DNA of 64,000 nucleotides from Lichenicola sp964247735 (lineage in GTDB: Bacteria > Pseudomonadota > Alphaproteobacteria > Acetobacterales > Acetobacteraceae). Position 1 is the stretch's first letter; every line of letters starts with the position of its first letter. Positions 25,379-34,383 of the stretch are shown in pieces. Where the stretch lies: positions 4,487-68,486 of the forward strand of contig CAXTVS010000015.1 of NCBI GenBank assembly GCA_964247735.1, in the 5' to 3' direction. The notes under the pieces are model-generated. The model saw nothing but the letters and a program-made list of their open reading frames with translations. It ran no database searches and had not been told where the DNA came from. A program made the translations under genes and the position numbers.

Positions 25379-26803
25379 ATGGATTGGCTGTCGTTGCAGG
25401 CACACATGCCACGTGACCCGACGATGTCGCGGCGGAGCTTCCGTCTGGGCGCTCTGGAGGCCGTGCTGGAAGGGCGGCAGTACGATTCGCTGCTCTACCC
25501 GTTCTCGAAGGAGCGCAGCGACTCCGGCGAGTACATCCCGCTCGACCAGCGCCGGCCGTCGGTGCGGACCGGCCTGTGCCGGGTGGTGGTGGAGGATTCC
25601 GTGTCCCTGCTGTTCAGCGAGGGGCACTGGCCGTCGATCCGCGCCGCCGACGAGCGCACCGCGAGCGTGCTGTCGCAGGTGGTGAGCGAGTGCCGGCTCA
25701 ACGAGACCATGCTGGAGGCGGCGACAAGGGGAGCGGTGGGCTCGGTCGCGATCCACCTGCGGGTGGTGAAGAGCAGGCCGTTCTTCGAGGTGCTGTCAAC
25801 CAAGTTCCTGCAGCCAGGCTGGCGTCGTGACGATCCGCGCGAGCTCGACAGCGTCACCGAATGCTACAAGGTGAGCGACCACGACCTCATCGCGCGGGAC
25901 TATGCGGTCGATCCCGGCTCGGGACCGTACTGGTTCAAGCGGGTGTGGGACGATCAGGCCGAGCTGTGGTTCAAGCCGATGCCGATCGGAGAGGACCCGC
26001 GCGGCATGGCGGTCGACCCGGAGCGGAGCGTGGTGCACGGCCTGGGTTTCGTGCCGATCGTGTGGATCCGCAACATCTCCGGCAGCGGCGGGCATGATCC
26101 CGACGGGCCGGACGGGACCTGCACCTTTGCAGCGGCGATCGACACGGTGATCGAGGCTGACTACCTGCTGTCCCAGGCGGGGCGCGGGCTCAAGTACGGG
26201 TCCGACCCGACGCTGGTGCTGAAGGATCCGTCCGCAGGTCTCGGCGGCGGCGCGCAGGTGCGGACCGGTGGTGCGGCGACCGCGTTGACCGTGCCGCCCG
26301 AGGGCGACGCCAAGCTGCTGGAGATCAACGGCAACGCCGCCGCGGCCGTGCTCGCGCACGTGAAGGAGCTTCGCGCGATCGCGCTGGAAGCGATGCACGG
26401 AAATCGGGCCCATGGCGACCGGCTGGGTGCGGCCCAGAGCGGCCGGGCCATCGAGCTCATGTGCCAGGGGCTGATCTGGCTGGCCGACCGGTTGCGCATC
26501 TCCTACGGCGAGGGCGGCCTGCTGAGCCTGCTGGTCATGCTGTGCAGAGCCTCGCAGCGGCTCCGGACCGGCCTCATGATTGCCGGCGAGCGGCAGCGCG
26601 ACCTGGATCCTGCGGGTCTGGGTCTGGTGTGGCCAAGCTGGTTCCCGGCGAGCTTCGCCGATCGGCAGGCGCAGGCCAGCAGCGTGGCCACACTGATCGA
26701 GGCGGGCGTGATCGACCGCCAGGCGGCGTTCGCGATCGTGGCTCCGCTTTACGGCTTGGCCGGCACCCAGCAGCCGGACGAGGAACCCGGAGCCGCGGCC
26801 TAG
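25379..26803 (+). CDS. Phage portal protein
   Basis: This 474-residue protein follows the terminase by four bases. It has the character of a portal (dodecameric DNA gate of the head): an N-terminal GRQYDSLLYPFSKE region, a stretch of predicted beta wing, and a long helical stem near AAAAVLAHVKELRAIALEAM. The C-terminal third includes WPSWFPASFADRQAQASSVA, a pattern seen in SPP1-type portals (residues discussing tail or helper helices are inferred). Position between terminase and scaffold is the standard one. ATG 25379 is preferred because it follows the terminase stop directly. Confidence 0.87.
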   Translation: MDWLSLQAHMPRDPTMSRRSFRLGALEAVLEGRQYDSLLYPFSKERSDSGEYIPLDQRRPSVRTGLCRVVVEDSVSLLFSEGHWPSIRAADERTASVLSQVVSECRLNETMLEAATRGAVGSVAIHLRVVKSRPFFEVLSTKFLQPGWRRDDPRELDSVTECYKVSDHDLIARDYAVDPGSGPYWFKRVWDDQAELWFKPMPIGEDPRGMAVDPERSVVHGLGFVPIVWIRNISGSGGHDPDGPDGTCTFAAAIDTVIEADYLLSQAGRGLKYGSDPTLVLKDPSAGLGGGAQVRTGGAATALTVPPEGDAKLLEINGNAAAAVLAHVKELRAIALEAMHGNRAHGDRLGAAQSGRAIELMCQGLIWLADRLRISYGEGGLLSLLVMLCRASQRLRTGLMIAGERQRDLDPAGLGLVWPSWFPASFADRQAQASSVATLIEAGVIDRQAAFAIVAPLYGLAGTQQPDEEPGAAA

Positions 26804-26848
26804 CGCACGCGCACCGGCCTTTGTTCCGGCGACGCAGCACACGTTCTC

Positions 26849-26892
26849 GCCTTCATGCGCCCGCACCGTCATGTGACGGCGCGGGCGAAGGC
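26849..26892 (+). other. Long interrupted hairpin between portal and scaffold genes
   Basis: Three six-base arms (GCCTTC, GCCCGC, CCGTCA) pair with TGACGG, GCGGGC and GAAGGC around a short apical loop, giving about 18 paired bases with a four-base bulge and one mismatch. No T-tract follows, so it is not a classic terminator. It ends 25 bases before the scaffold start and could act in RNA processing or in tuning scaffold translation. Confidence 0.6.
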
Positions 26893-26917
26893 GTATGGAG
26901 AAGGACCTGTCCAGCCA

Positions 26918-27463
26918 ATGGCAGAGCAGAGCCCAGAGATGCTCGATCCCATCGAGGAGCCGCCACCGGCAGAGGCGAGCGAGCCGCCGCGGGAGATCAC
27001 CGACTACGAGAAGAAGCTGCGCCGCGAGGTCGCCCGCTATCGCGAGCAGGCGCGGATCGCCCAGAGCGAGCGGGAGGCCGCCTGCGCCGCCGCCGTGCGT
27101 GACCGGGACGAAGCCGTCGCTGCCGCGCGCGAGGAGGCACGCAGCCGCGTGCTGCAGGCCGAGCTGAAGACCCACGCGATCCGGTCCGGCATCGTCGATC
27201 TCGACGGCCTCCGCCTGGCCGATACCGGCGGGCTGAGCTTCGACGAGAGCGGCGGCGTGCAGGGGGTCGAGGAGGTGATCGAGAGCCTGCGGCAGCGCAA
27301 GCCGTACCTGTTCGCAGCCGAGTCCGGGGCGACGCCGACGGTCACCACCGCGCAGCTGCAGCGGCCGCCGGCGCCTGCGCAGCCGACCAACGTCGACGCA
27401 CGCAGCCTGTCGCGTGCGGCGTGGCAGGCCGAGCGGGATCGCCTGCTGGCTTCCTCGCGCTGA
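26918..27463 (+). CDS. Head scaffolding protein
   Basis: This 181-residue, highly charged, helical protein has a central coiled-coil-like segment (EKKLRREVARYREQARIAQS) and a disordered Ala/Pro/Gln-rich C-terminus. This is the usual make-up of phage scaffolds, which template procapsid assembly and then leave. It lies between portal and major capsid genes. ATG 26918 has GGAGAAGGA upstream at good spacing. No protease gene is present next to it, so it probably exits or remains uncleaved. Confidence 0.8.
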   Translation: MAEQSPEMLDPIEEPPPAEASEPPREITDYEKKLRREVARYREQARIAQSEREAACAAAVRDRDEAVAAAREEARSRVLQAELKTHAIRSGIVDLDGLRLADTGGLSFDESGGVQGVEEVIESLRQRKPYLFAAESGATPTVTTAQLQRPPAPAQPTNVDARSLSRAAWQAERDRLLASSR

Positions 27464-27482
27464 GGCCGTTCCCGACGGCCTC
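27462..27482 (+). other. Hairpin at the scaffold stop
   Basis: GAGGCCGT (27462-27469) and ACGGCCTC (27475-27482) form a perfect 8-bp stem with a five-base loop that begins inside the scaffold stop codon. There is no T-tract. It lies 46 bases before the major capsid start. Confidence 0.6.
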
Positions 27483-27528
27483 GACCGTGCCTTCATCGTA
27501 TGCCGCCAACGAAGGGTAAGACCACCGC

Positions 27529-28902
27529 ATGCCGATCCAGAACTTTCCGTCCCAGCTGCAGCCGATCATCCAGCAGGGCTTCCTCGCCCGCGAGTTCCAG
27601 GACGGACTCCAGTCTCGCCTGAGCTTCCGCTCCATCGCAGACCGCGAGGTGTTCCCCAACCGTATCGGTGAGACGGTGACGAAGACCCGTAAGGGGCTGA
27701 AGTCGCCAGTGACCACGCCGATGTCGCCGACCCTCAACACCAACTTCGACAACGGCATGACGCCGTCGAGCTGGAGCGTCGAGCAGTACACGCTGACGAT
27801 CAACCAGTACGGCGACACCATCGACCTCAACATGGTCACCGAGGGCGTGGGCATCGCCAGCCAGTTCCTGGCCAACGCGCGCACCAACGGCGTGCAGGCG
27901 ATGCAGTCGCTGGACCGGATCGCGCGCAACACGCTGTTCGGCGGTGCTACCGGCGGCGTCGGCGGCTATCTCGGCGGCAACACGCGGGTCAACACGGCCC
28001 TGAGCGCCGCCGGCAAGACGATCTTCGTCGACGACGTCCGCGGCTTCCAGAACGTGATGAACAGCTACGGGCAGGTCGTGGCGGTCGCCTCGACCAGCGG
28101 CATGACGGTCACCGTCGGCAGCAACTCCTACACGCTGGTCTCGAGCACCGTGGACGCGGTCAACGTGTCGACGGCGCCGAACGGGACCTCGGGCAGCCTC
28201 ACCTTCTCGACCAACATCAGCGTGTCGGATGGCGCGCTGGCATCCGCCGTGGTGGCGGCGACCGCACCCCTGGTGCTGCGGCCGAATGGTCGTCTGACCA
28301 CTGCGGCGCTGGTGGCGCCGACCGGCACCTATGGTGCGGCGAACTACGTGCCCGGCGACACGCTTGGCATCCAGACCGTGCTGTCAGCGGTTGCGGCTCT
28401 GCGCATGAACAACGTGCCGACGGTGGATGGCTGCTTCCACTGCTACCTCGACGACCAGCAGATGCTGGGCTTGTTCCGGGACGGAGACTTCAAGTACCTG
28501 TATCGTGGTGCCTACGGCACGGAAACATACCAGTCCGGTTCGGTCGTCGAGCTGCTGGGCGTGCGGTTCATTCCGACGACGGAAGCGCCGCAACAGGTGT
28601 CTCTCGGCGCAGGCGCAATCCATCGCGCGATCGTATGCGGCAAGGGCGCGCTGATCGAGGGCGACTATGCCGACGCCGGCCATCGCGACATTCCGGACGC
28701 GGAAAAGTCGCTGATGGAGCAGGTGGACAGCGTCGTCATGGTGACGCGCGAGCCGCTCGACCGGCTCAAGCAGATCATCGCCCAATCCTGGTACTGGATC
28801 GGCGGCTATGCGCTGCCGACCGACGCGACGGCGAGCACGACCATCATCCCGACCGCGACCAACAGCTACCTCAAGCGCGGCGTGGTGATCGAGAGCCTCT
28901 AG
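27529..28902 (+). CDS. Major capsid protein
   Basis: This 457-residue protein is in the canonical place after the scaffold. The N-terminal half has a long helical backbone (IGIASQFLANARTN-like region with LDRIARNTLFGGA), a Gly-rich turn, and a beta-rich inserted segment (about residues 170-270; MTVTVGSNSYTLVSS) that could be an I-domain-like insertion on an HK97 fold. The C-terminal half holds PTVDGCFHCYLDDQQMLGLF and EAPQQVSLGAGAIHRAIVCG. The family is not fixed from sequence alone; P22-type or N4 gp56-type capsids are candidates. It should be the most strongly expressed gene of the module. Confidence 0.82.
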   Translation: MPIQNFPSQLQPIIQQGFLAREFQDGLQSRLSFRSIADREVFPNRIGETVTKTRKGLKSPVTTPMSPTLNTNFDNGMTPSSWSVEQYTLTINQYGDTIDLNMVTEGVGIASQFLANARTNGVQAMQSLDRIARNTLFGGATGGVGGYLGGNTRVNTALSAAGKTIFVDDVRGFQNVMNSYGQVVAVASTSGMTVTVGSNSYTLVSSTVDAVNVSTAPNGTSGSLTFSTNISVSDGALASAVVAATAPLVLRPNGRLTTAALVAPTGTYGAANYVPGDTLGIQTVLSAVAALRMNNVPTVDGCFHCYLDDQQMLGLFRDGDFKYLYRGAYGTETYQSGSVVELLGVRFIPTTEAPQQVSLGAGAIHRAIVCGKGALIEGDYADAGHRDIPDAEKSLMEQVDSVVMVTREPLDRLKQIIAQSWYWIGGYALPTDATASTTIIPTATNSYLKRGVVIESL

Positions 28903-28912
28903 TCATCAGCAA

Positions 28913-28937
28913 GGGGAGCGCGCCTCGGCGCCTCCCC
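28913..28937 (+). other. Hairpin just after the capsid gene
   Basis: GGGGAG (28913-28918) pairs with CTCCCC (28932-28937), extended inward by GCGCC/GGCGC with one bulged base. It begins 11 bases after the capsid stop and has no T-tract. A role as a 3' stabiliser or partial terminator is plausible. Confidence 0.55.
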
Positions 28938-28965
28938 GGATGCTTCGCGTCATGGGGAGGAGCGT

Positions 28966-29367
28966 ATGTCCGGATCGTCTAGCCTCGACACCTCGCCGTT
29001 GTCGGATGCGGAGCGGGTGGATGTGCGCCGCTTCTGCGGGTATCCGGCCTACGGCTCAGGAGACTCCGGCTTCCAGTCCTGGCGCTTCTTCGAGGCATAC
29101 GGGACGCTCGAGTTCCGACTGACCAACTTGGCGCCGAGCGAGTTCCAGGTCGTCAGGTTGTACCTGTCGAACCTGTATGCGCTCGAGCAGGCAGTCCCGG
29201 CCGCAGCCGGCAACCTGGACACCGATCAGGCTTCCGTATGGAAGCACAACCGATCCGAAGTGGAAGATCGCGCGCGCCTGTTCGACGATTGGTGTCGCCG
29301 GCTCGCCTTCTTCCTCGGTGTTCCGATGGGTCCCGGGATCCGTAATGACGCCTCCATCCTCATCTAG
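28966..29367 (+). CDS. Putative head-tail connector protein
   Basis: The 133-residue helical protein starts with LSDAERVDVRRFCGYPAYG, a pattern that recurs in small phage connector/neck genes directly behind the capsid gene. A central segment (FRLTNLAPSEFQVVRLYLSN) is followed by a Trp-rich C-terminus (RLFDDWCRRLAFFLGVPMG). It probably forms part of the ring between portal and tail. The role is inferred from order and general character. Confidence 0.6.
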   Translation: MSGSSSLDTSPLSDAERVDVRRFCGYPAYGSGDSGFQSWRFFEAYGTLEFRLTNLAPSEFQVVRLYLSNLYALEQAVPAAAGNLDTDQASVWKHNRSEVEDRARLFDDWCRRLAFFLGVPMGPGIRNDASILI

Positions 29368-29399
29368 TTTTCCGTCCATGCCGGAGGTACGCGAGAAAG

Positions 29400-29951
29400 A
29401 TGGCCACATTCTTCAACGGCTGGATCGGCTATGGCAGCGCCGTCCAGGCTGGTGTTCTGGCGGAGCCGGCAGACACGGCCTACGCGCGACGTCCGTTCGT
29501 GCTGGGAGATCTCGATAACGGCATCGTTGCCGACGTCGGGAGTGGAACGGTGGGACCTGCCGGTGCGGCCTGGGGACCGATCGGATTCGCAGCATTGTTC
29601 GACGCCCAGACGGGCGGCGACCTCCTGCTCTGGTTTCCGCTGCCGGTTCCGGTCGTGGTTCAGGCCGGGGGCACGATCACCAGCGGCGGGGGAAGCAACC
29701 GGTTCTATTTTCCCGATCTGCAGGCGGGGTCGTTCCGTGCCCACCTGTGGCCCGCCGGGAGCCTAGTGGCCGGCACTCCGGATGGTCGCCCGCTTACGGC
29801 AGGTGTTTCGCTGCAGGTTGTCGGCGGAACCCTCGGTGCCCAGGCATCGGTGTTCGGCACGGGGGTCGTGATGGCGAACCTGCCCGCCGCACAGCCGGTG
29901 GTCGGCAGCGGCCAGCTCTGGAACAACGGCGGAATCATCTCCGTCGCCTGA
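29400..29951 (+). CDS. Hypothetical virion protein
   Basis: This 183-residue, Gly/Ala/Val-rich, beta-predicted protein has no charged clusters (FYFPDLQAGSFRAHLWPAG, GTLGAQASVFGTGVV). Its composition matches virion decoration or minor structural proteins. It sits between two connector-type genes. No family is recognised. Confidence 0.55.
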   Translation: MATFFNGWIGYGSAVQAGVLAEPADTAYARRPFVLGDLDNGIVADVGSGTVGPAGAAWGPIGFAALFDAQTGGDLLLWFPLPVPVVVQAGGTITSGGGSNRFYFPDLQAGSFRAHLWPAGSLVAGTPDGRPLTAGVSLQVVGGTLGAQASVFGTGVVMANLPAAQPVVGSGQLWNNGGIISVA

Positions 29952-29966
29952 TCGGAAGGCACGCGG

Positions 29967-30608
29967 TTGCTGCAAACCATCATCAATCAGAAGGTCGCCT
30001 ACGGGTTGGCACGTGCCGCCTCCATCGTCGGCGTATCGGAGGCGCTTTATCGGCCCACCTCCGCCATGCTGCCGGTGTCAGGCACCCCATTCGGCAACAT
30101 CTACTGCGCCTACGACGTCACTCCGGACTTCAGGCTCATCTCCACCGCCCAGCCCAACCATGCCTACGTCACTCTGCTGGCTGATCCAACGCTTGTCCAG
30201 CAGGGCGACTACCTGGTCGGAGACGACACCCACTTCGTCGCACGCATCGAGCCGCTGCGGCCCGCCTTGTGCGTGTTGTGCGACCAGGTGCTGGACGTGT
30301 TGAACACCGACGTGACCACGAGCGCCGGGACCAACTCATATGGTGGACGTACCAGCAGCACGGACGCCGTGATCGCCCAGGGCTGGCCGGTGAGCATGTC
30401 CGCCAGGACGCGTGGAGAGCAGGACATGACGAAGCTGCCGAGCGACGTCAAGTCGGCCTACTACGACGTGCTCGCTCCTCCCATACCGGGGATCACCCTG
30501 GTGTTCGGGATGCGCCTGCAGGACAGCCTGGGACAGGACTACGAGATCGTCAGTGCGGAGCTGTCGCCTTTCGGCTGGCGCCTCCTCGCGGGTCTCGCCA
30601 CGACCTGA
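29967..30608 (+). CDS. Putative neck or tail-completion protein (TTG start)
   Basis: This 213-residue protein uses TTG at 29967, with GGAAGG about eight bases upstream; no in-frame ATG gives a full-length product. It contains a hydrophilic beta-rich N-terminal half (GTPFGNIYCAYDVTPDFRLI) and a C-terminal part PGITLVFGMRLQDSLGQDYE. It lies in the usual place for a head-closure or neck protein, before the tail terminator. The assignment is positional. Confidence 0.55.
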   Translation: MLQTIINQKVAYGLARAASIVGVSEALYRPTSAMLPVSGTPFGNIYCAYDVTPDFRLISTAQPNHAYVTLLADPTLVQQGDYLVGDDTHFVARIEPLRPALCVLCDQVLDVLNTDVTTSAGTNSYGGRTSSTDAVIAQGWPVSMSARTRGEQDMTKLPSDVKSAYYDVLAPPIPGITLVFGMRLQDSLGQDYEIVSAELSPFGWRLLAGLATT

Positions 30609-30656
30609 TCTGGTGGCCGATCCACATGATGCCTCAAGCCGGAGACGAGCGACAGG

Positions 30657-32564
30657 ATGGCGGACATCTCGGATGTGGAGGCCGCGCTGTGCAGCCTGGT
30701 CGAGCTGGCGATCTACCCCAACGGGACCACGCAGCCGAGCCTCAGCAACGCGGTGGTGAAGATCTACCGCGGCTGGCCCACGAACCGCGCACTCAACGCC
30801 GACCTCGCTGCCGGCACGCAGACGGTGACGGTGTTCAGCAAGGAGAACAGCACGAAGGATACGTCGCGCTACCGGCGGGTCTGGAGGACCATCTCGGAGA
30901 CGAACCCGACCCTCACCCTGACGTGCATCGGTGACACGGCGTCCTTCGGAGGCACCGGCGGCGCCGGGCAGACTGCGGGCCTGACGGTCGGAGGCGTTGC
31001 CTACTCCTGGCCGGTGTCGGCCACGGACACGCCGACCAGCGTGGCTGCCGGATTCGCCGGTCTCATTCCGGCTGCGACGTCTGCCGGCAGCGCCGTGACC
31101 ATCAGCGGCGCCCAGGTTTCCGGCCGTGTGGTCGGCAGCGGAACCGCGATCATGGAAACCCGGCGCCAGGAGCAGGGGATCATGATCGCGGTGTGGTGTC
31201 CCACGCCGGCGGGACGCGACCTGCTGGCGAGCAACGTGGACAACAGCCTGTCTGACATCGACTGGTTTCCGTTGCCGGACGGGACGGTCGCGCGCCTGCG
31301 CTACCACGACACCTACGAGACCGACGCTTCCGAGAACGCGAACCTGTACAGGCGCAACCTCGACTACGTGGTTGAATATCCGACTACGATGGTGATGACC
31401 GGCTCGCAGATGCTGTTCGGGGTCGGGACCCTGAGCGGCACCGGGCCGGAAGTCGGTTTCAGTTGCGTGGTTCCGTCTGCGCCGCTAATGATCCCGCCGC
31501 TCGGCGCAGTGCGGTTCGATGCGTGGTACGATCCAGCAAACAGCATCGACCAGCAATGCGCAGCTGCACTTTCGCTGCCTGCGTTCCAGAACCGCCTGCC
31601 TTCGAACGCGACCGTCACGAACGGCGTGGCATCCTGGCCGACCGCGACGCAAGCCACCATCGACGCGGAGATCGTGGCGGCATTGCAGGCAGGTCTGTCG
31701 TTCTGGGCGTTCGACAGCTTCCAACCCAGCGACACGCTCAGCCTGGCATTGCAGTTCTACCTGAGCAGCACCCTGAGAAGCCGGCTTCGCTTCTGCATGC
31801 TTGGGCAAACCTCCAACTGGGGGAGCGGGGGGCAGGACCAGCCGTCGCTGCTGCGGGACATCAGCATGATGACGCAGTCCGGCTACATGACGGTGCTCGG
31901 CAACAGGCCTCTCTACCTAGTGCTGGACTCGTCCGCCGCACAGACCGTTGGACTGCCGGCAGGTGGGGTCGCCGCGGCGATCAGCTTTGTCAGGCAGCAG
32001 GTCCAGGCCGCGGGAGGCGGAAACCCCTACGTCGTCTGGTTGTCGGGCGCCGCCCTTGCCGACTACTCGAACATCGCGGCTGCGCAGGCGGCGGGGGCCG
32101 ATGCCAGCGGCGCCTATGCGGTGCCACAGCTTGACGGTTCGGAGCAGCCGTACACGTCGCTGACACAATCCGCTCGCGCCGATTGGGCAGCGCGCGGCAG
32201 TTCCGGGTTCCCCATGATCCCGACGGCCATGAGTGGCTGGGACCAGCGGCCGTTGATCGAAACACCGCAGCCGTTCTACCCGATCCCGGCAGGCCTCACC
32301 GTCGACAACTACTACGACCCGCCCAGCGATGCCCAGCTCGGTGCGCATGTCGTGGAGATGGTGGACTACCTCGTATCGCAGGCGTCGACCTGTCCGGCGC
32401 AGATCGGCTTGATCTACGCGTGGAACGAGCTCGCCGAAGGCGGCTGGGTGATGCCGACTTTCACAACGGCCGGGCCGGACATGGGGCGGGTAGCCGCCAT
32501 CGGTTCGGCACTGGCCGCGGCGGTCCGGCAGTCGACGGCTCCTCAACTCGATCTCGTCAACTAG
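30657..32564 (+). CDS. Tail-terminator-like protein fused to a GH99-like domain
   Basis: The 635 residues fall into two parts. Residues 1-~240 look like a phage tail terminator/completion protein (DLLASNVDNSLSDIDWFPLP, then ARLRYHDTYETDASENANLY). Residues ~270-635 resemble the glycoside-hydrolase family 99-like/WbsX fold: an opening FDAWYDP, FWAFDSFQPSDTL, RFCMLGQTSNWG, YVVWLSG and the signature IGLIYAWNELAEGGWVMPT near the end. GH99-like domains act on or bind cell-surface glycans. Attaching one to a neck protein is unusual; it could be a virion decoration for host or substrate binding. Catalytic acids cannot be assigned with certainty. Confidence 0.72.
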   Translation: MADISDVEAALCSLVELAIYPNGTTQPSLSNAVVKIYRGWPTNRALNADLAAGTQTVTVFSKENSTKDTSRYRRVWRTISETNPTLTLTCIGDTASFGGTGGAGQTAGLTVGGVAYSWPVSATDTPTSVAAGFAGLIPAATSAGSAVTISGAQVSGRVVGSGTAIMETRRQEQGIMIAVWCPTPAGRDLLASNVDNSLSDIDWFPLPDGTVARLRYHDTYETDASENANLYRRNLDYVVEYPTTMVMTGSQMLFGVGTLSGTGPEVGFSCVVPSAPLMIPPLGAVRFDAWYDPANSIDQQCAAALSLPAFQNRLPSNATVTNGVASWPTATQATIDAEIVAALQAGLSFWAFDSFQPSDTLSLALQFYLSSTLRSRLRFCMLGQTSNWGSGGQDQPSLLRDISMMTQSGYMTVLGNRPLYLVLDSSAAQTVGLPAGGVAAAISFVRQQVQAAGGGNPYVVWLSGAALADYSNIAAAQAAGADASGAYAVPQLDGSEQPYTSLTQSARADWAARGSSGFPMIPTAMSGWDQRPLIETPQPFYPIPAGLTVDNYYDPPSDAQLGAHVVEMVDYLVSQASTCPAQIGLIYAWNELAEGGWVMPTFTTAGPDMGRVAAIGSALAAAVRQSTAPQLDLVN

Positions 32565-32575
32565 ATAGGATTCGA

Positions 32576-32758
32576 ATGAACAGACCCACACCCACCGCGC
32601 TGGTCGTGCTCCATGCGTTCGGTCGATACAACCGTGGTGACGTCATCACGGATCCCGCCACGATCCAGGCGATCCTGGCAGGCGGCAACAGCAACCTGGT
32701 GTTAATCCCGGTGCTGCCGAGCACCGGAACCACTCCTGCCGCGACCGGGGAGCACTAA
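32576..32758 (+). CDS. Small conserved-looking tail-region protein
   Basis: A 60-residue protein starts at ATG 32576 with AGGA six bases upstream, and ends two bases before the sheath gene. It contains HAFGRYNRGDVITDPATIQA and NLVLIPVLPST. It shows no signal peptide or membrane segment. Its tight position suggests it is a genuine gene translated with the sheath; the role is unknown. Confidence 0.6.
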   Translation: MNRPTPTALVVLHAFGRYNRGDVITDPATIQAILAGGNSNLVLIPVLPSTGTTPAATGEH

Positions 32759-32761
32759 GGC

Positions 32762-34336
32762 ATGGTGCAGATCACACAGTCGGGCGCCCTGAACACGGCC
32801 GCTCTCGTCGTGCCGGATCTGTACGTCCAGATCGCGTCGCCGCAAACGCTGTCCCTCAATGGCGTGGCGACGGACAAGATCGGCATTGTCGGAACCGCAT
32901 CCTGGGGACCGGTCAACCAGCCGGTGGTAATGGGCAGCATCGCCGACTACAACGCGGCGTTCGGGCCGGTGCTGGCGCGGCAGTATGATCTCGGCACTCC
33001 GATCGCCTGTGCGCAGCAGCAGGGTGCTACGTCCTTCGTCGGCGTGCGGGTGACCGACGGCACTGATGTTTCGGCGACCTATGCGCTTCTCTACAGCAAC
33101 AACAGCTATCCCATGCTTCTCACTGCCGTCTGCTCGGGCAGCCTGGGAAACCAGATCAGCCTGAACCTCGGCGCGGGATCCCGGGCAGGAAGCTGGCGGT
33201 TAACGTTGCAGATGCCCGGCCAGCTTCCGGAGGTTTTCGACAACCTCGACGCGAGCGCCGGCAACCCGACGTTCTGGGCCAACGTGATCAGCGCCGTGAA
33301 CAACGGGACAAGCGTCACGCGCGGACCGTCCGCGCTCTGCGTCGCCACGGCCGGCAACGGTCCGACCACCGCGCCCGCTTCCATCAGCGGCCAGACGCTG
33401 CTCAGCGGCACAGACGGCAGCAACGGCATCACCGCCGCGTCGCTGGTCGGCAACGACGGGCTGAGTCGGACCGGGATGTATGCGTTGCGCGGCCGCGGAT
33501 GTGCGATCGGCCTGCTGGCTGACTGCAGTGACTCCACCCAGTGGACGGTGCAGAGCAGCTTCGGCCTGTCGGAAGGGATCTACATGATCCTTGTCGGGCC
33601 GAGCGGCGACTCGATCGCCACGGCGGTGCAAACCAAGGAGCAGGCAGGGCTCGACAGCTACGCCGCGAAGCTCATGTTCGGAGACTGGCTGTTCTGGTAT
33701 GACCAGACCAACTCCCAGACCCGCATCGTCAGCCCACAGGGCTTCGTCGCCGGCTGCCTGGCGAACCTGTCGCCTGAGCAGTCCAGCCTCAACAAGGCGT
33801 TGTCGGGCATCGCCGGGAGCCAGAAGAGCGGGCTGGCGTCCAGCGGCCAGGCGTTGACCTACTCGTCGGCCGAGCTGCAGACGCTTTTCTCTGCCGGCAT
33901 CGACGTGATCTGCAATCCGGCGCCCGGCGGCTCGTACTGGGCTGTCCGTTGCGGGCACAACAGCTCGAGCAACGCGGTGATCGCCGGCGACAGCTACACC
34001 CGGATGACAAACTTCATTGCCGAGACGCTGGCTGCCGGCATGGGTGGCTATGTCGGCAGCGTCATCAACTCGACGCTGCTGTCCAACATCCGTGCCACGC
34101 TGCTCGGGTACCTGTCCAGCCTGGTGCAGCAGGGAATTCTCGGCAGCATCACCGGGGCGATGCCTTATGCGGTCGTCTGCGATGGCTCGAACAACCCGCA
34201 GACGCGGACCGCCCTCGGCTACGTGCAGGCGGATGTCCAGGTGCAGTACCAGGGCATCAACGAGAAGTTCATCGTCAACCTGCAGGGCGGCCAGAGTGTG
34301 ACCGTTTCGACGACGAACGGCAGCTCGCAGAGCTGA
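32762..34336 (+). CDS. Contractile tail sheath protein
   Basis: This 524-residue protein begins with the sheath-type N-terminus and has VATDKIGIVGTASWGPVNQP, typical of phage sheath proteins where an extended arm links neighbouring subunits. The C-terminal domain holds ITGAMPYAVVCDGSNNPQTR and ends with an extended arm (QVQYQGINEKFIVNLQGG). The presence of a sheath makes this a myovirus-type contractile machine. Confidence 0.9.
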   Translation: MVQITQSGALNTAALVVPDLYVQIASPQTLSLNGVATDKIGIVGTASWGPVNQPVVMGSIADYNAAFGPVLARQYDLGTPIACAQQQGATSFVGVRVTDGTDVSATYALLYSNNSYPMLLTAVCSGSLGNQISLNLGAGSRAGSWRLTLQMPGQLPEVFDNLDASAGNPTFWANVISAVNNGTSVTRGPSALCVATAGNGPTTAPASISGQTLLSGTDGSNGITAASLVGNDGLSRTGMYALRGRGCAIGLLADCSDSTQWTVQSSFGLSEGIYMILVGPSGDSIATAVQTKEQAGLDSYAAKLMFGDWLFWYDQTNSQTRIVSPQGFVAGCLANLSPEQSSLNKALSGIAGSQKSGLASSGQALTYSSAELQTLFSAGIDVICNPAPGGSYWAVRCGHNSSSNAVIAGDSYTRMTNFIAETLAAGMGGYVGSVINSTLLSNIRATLLGYLSSLVQQGILGSITGAMPYAVVCDGSNNPQTRTALGYVQADVQVQYQGINEKFIVNLQGGQSVTVSTTNGSSQS

Positions 34337-34383
34337 TCCTCGACTGAAGACCAGCGTGCCAATACACAGCAAGGAGGCCTCGA

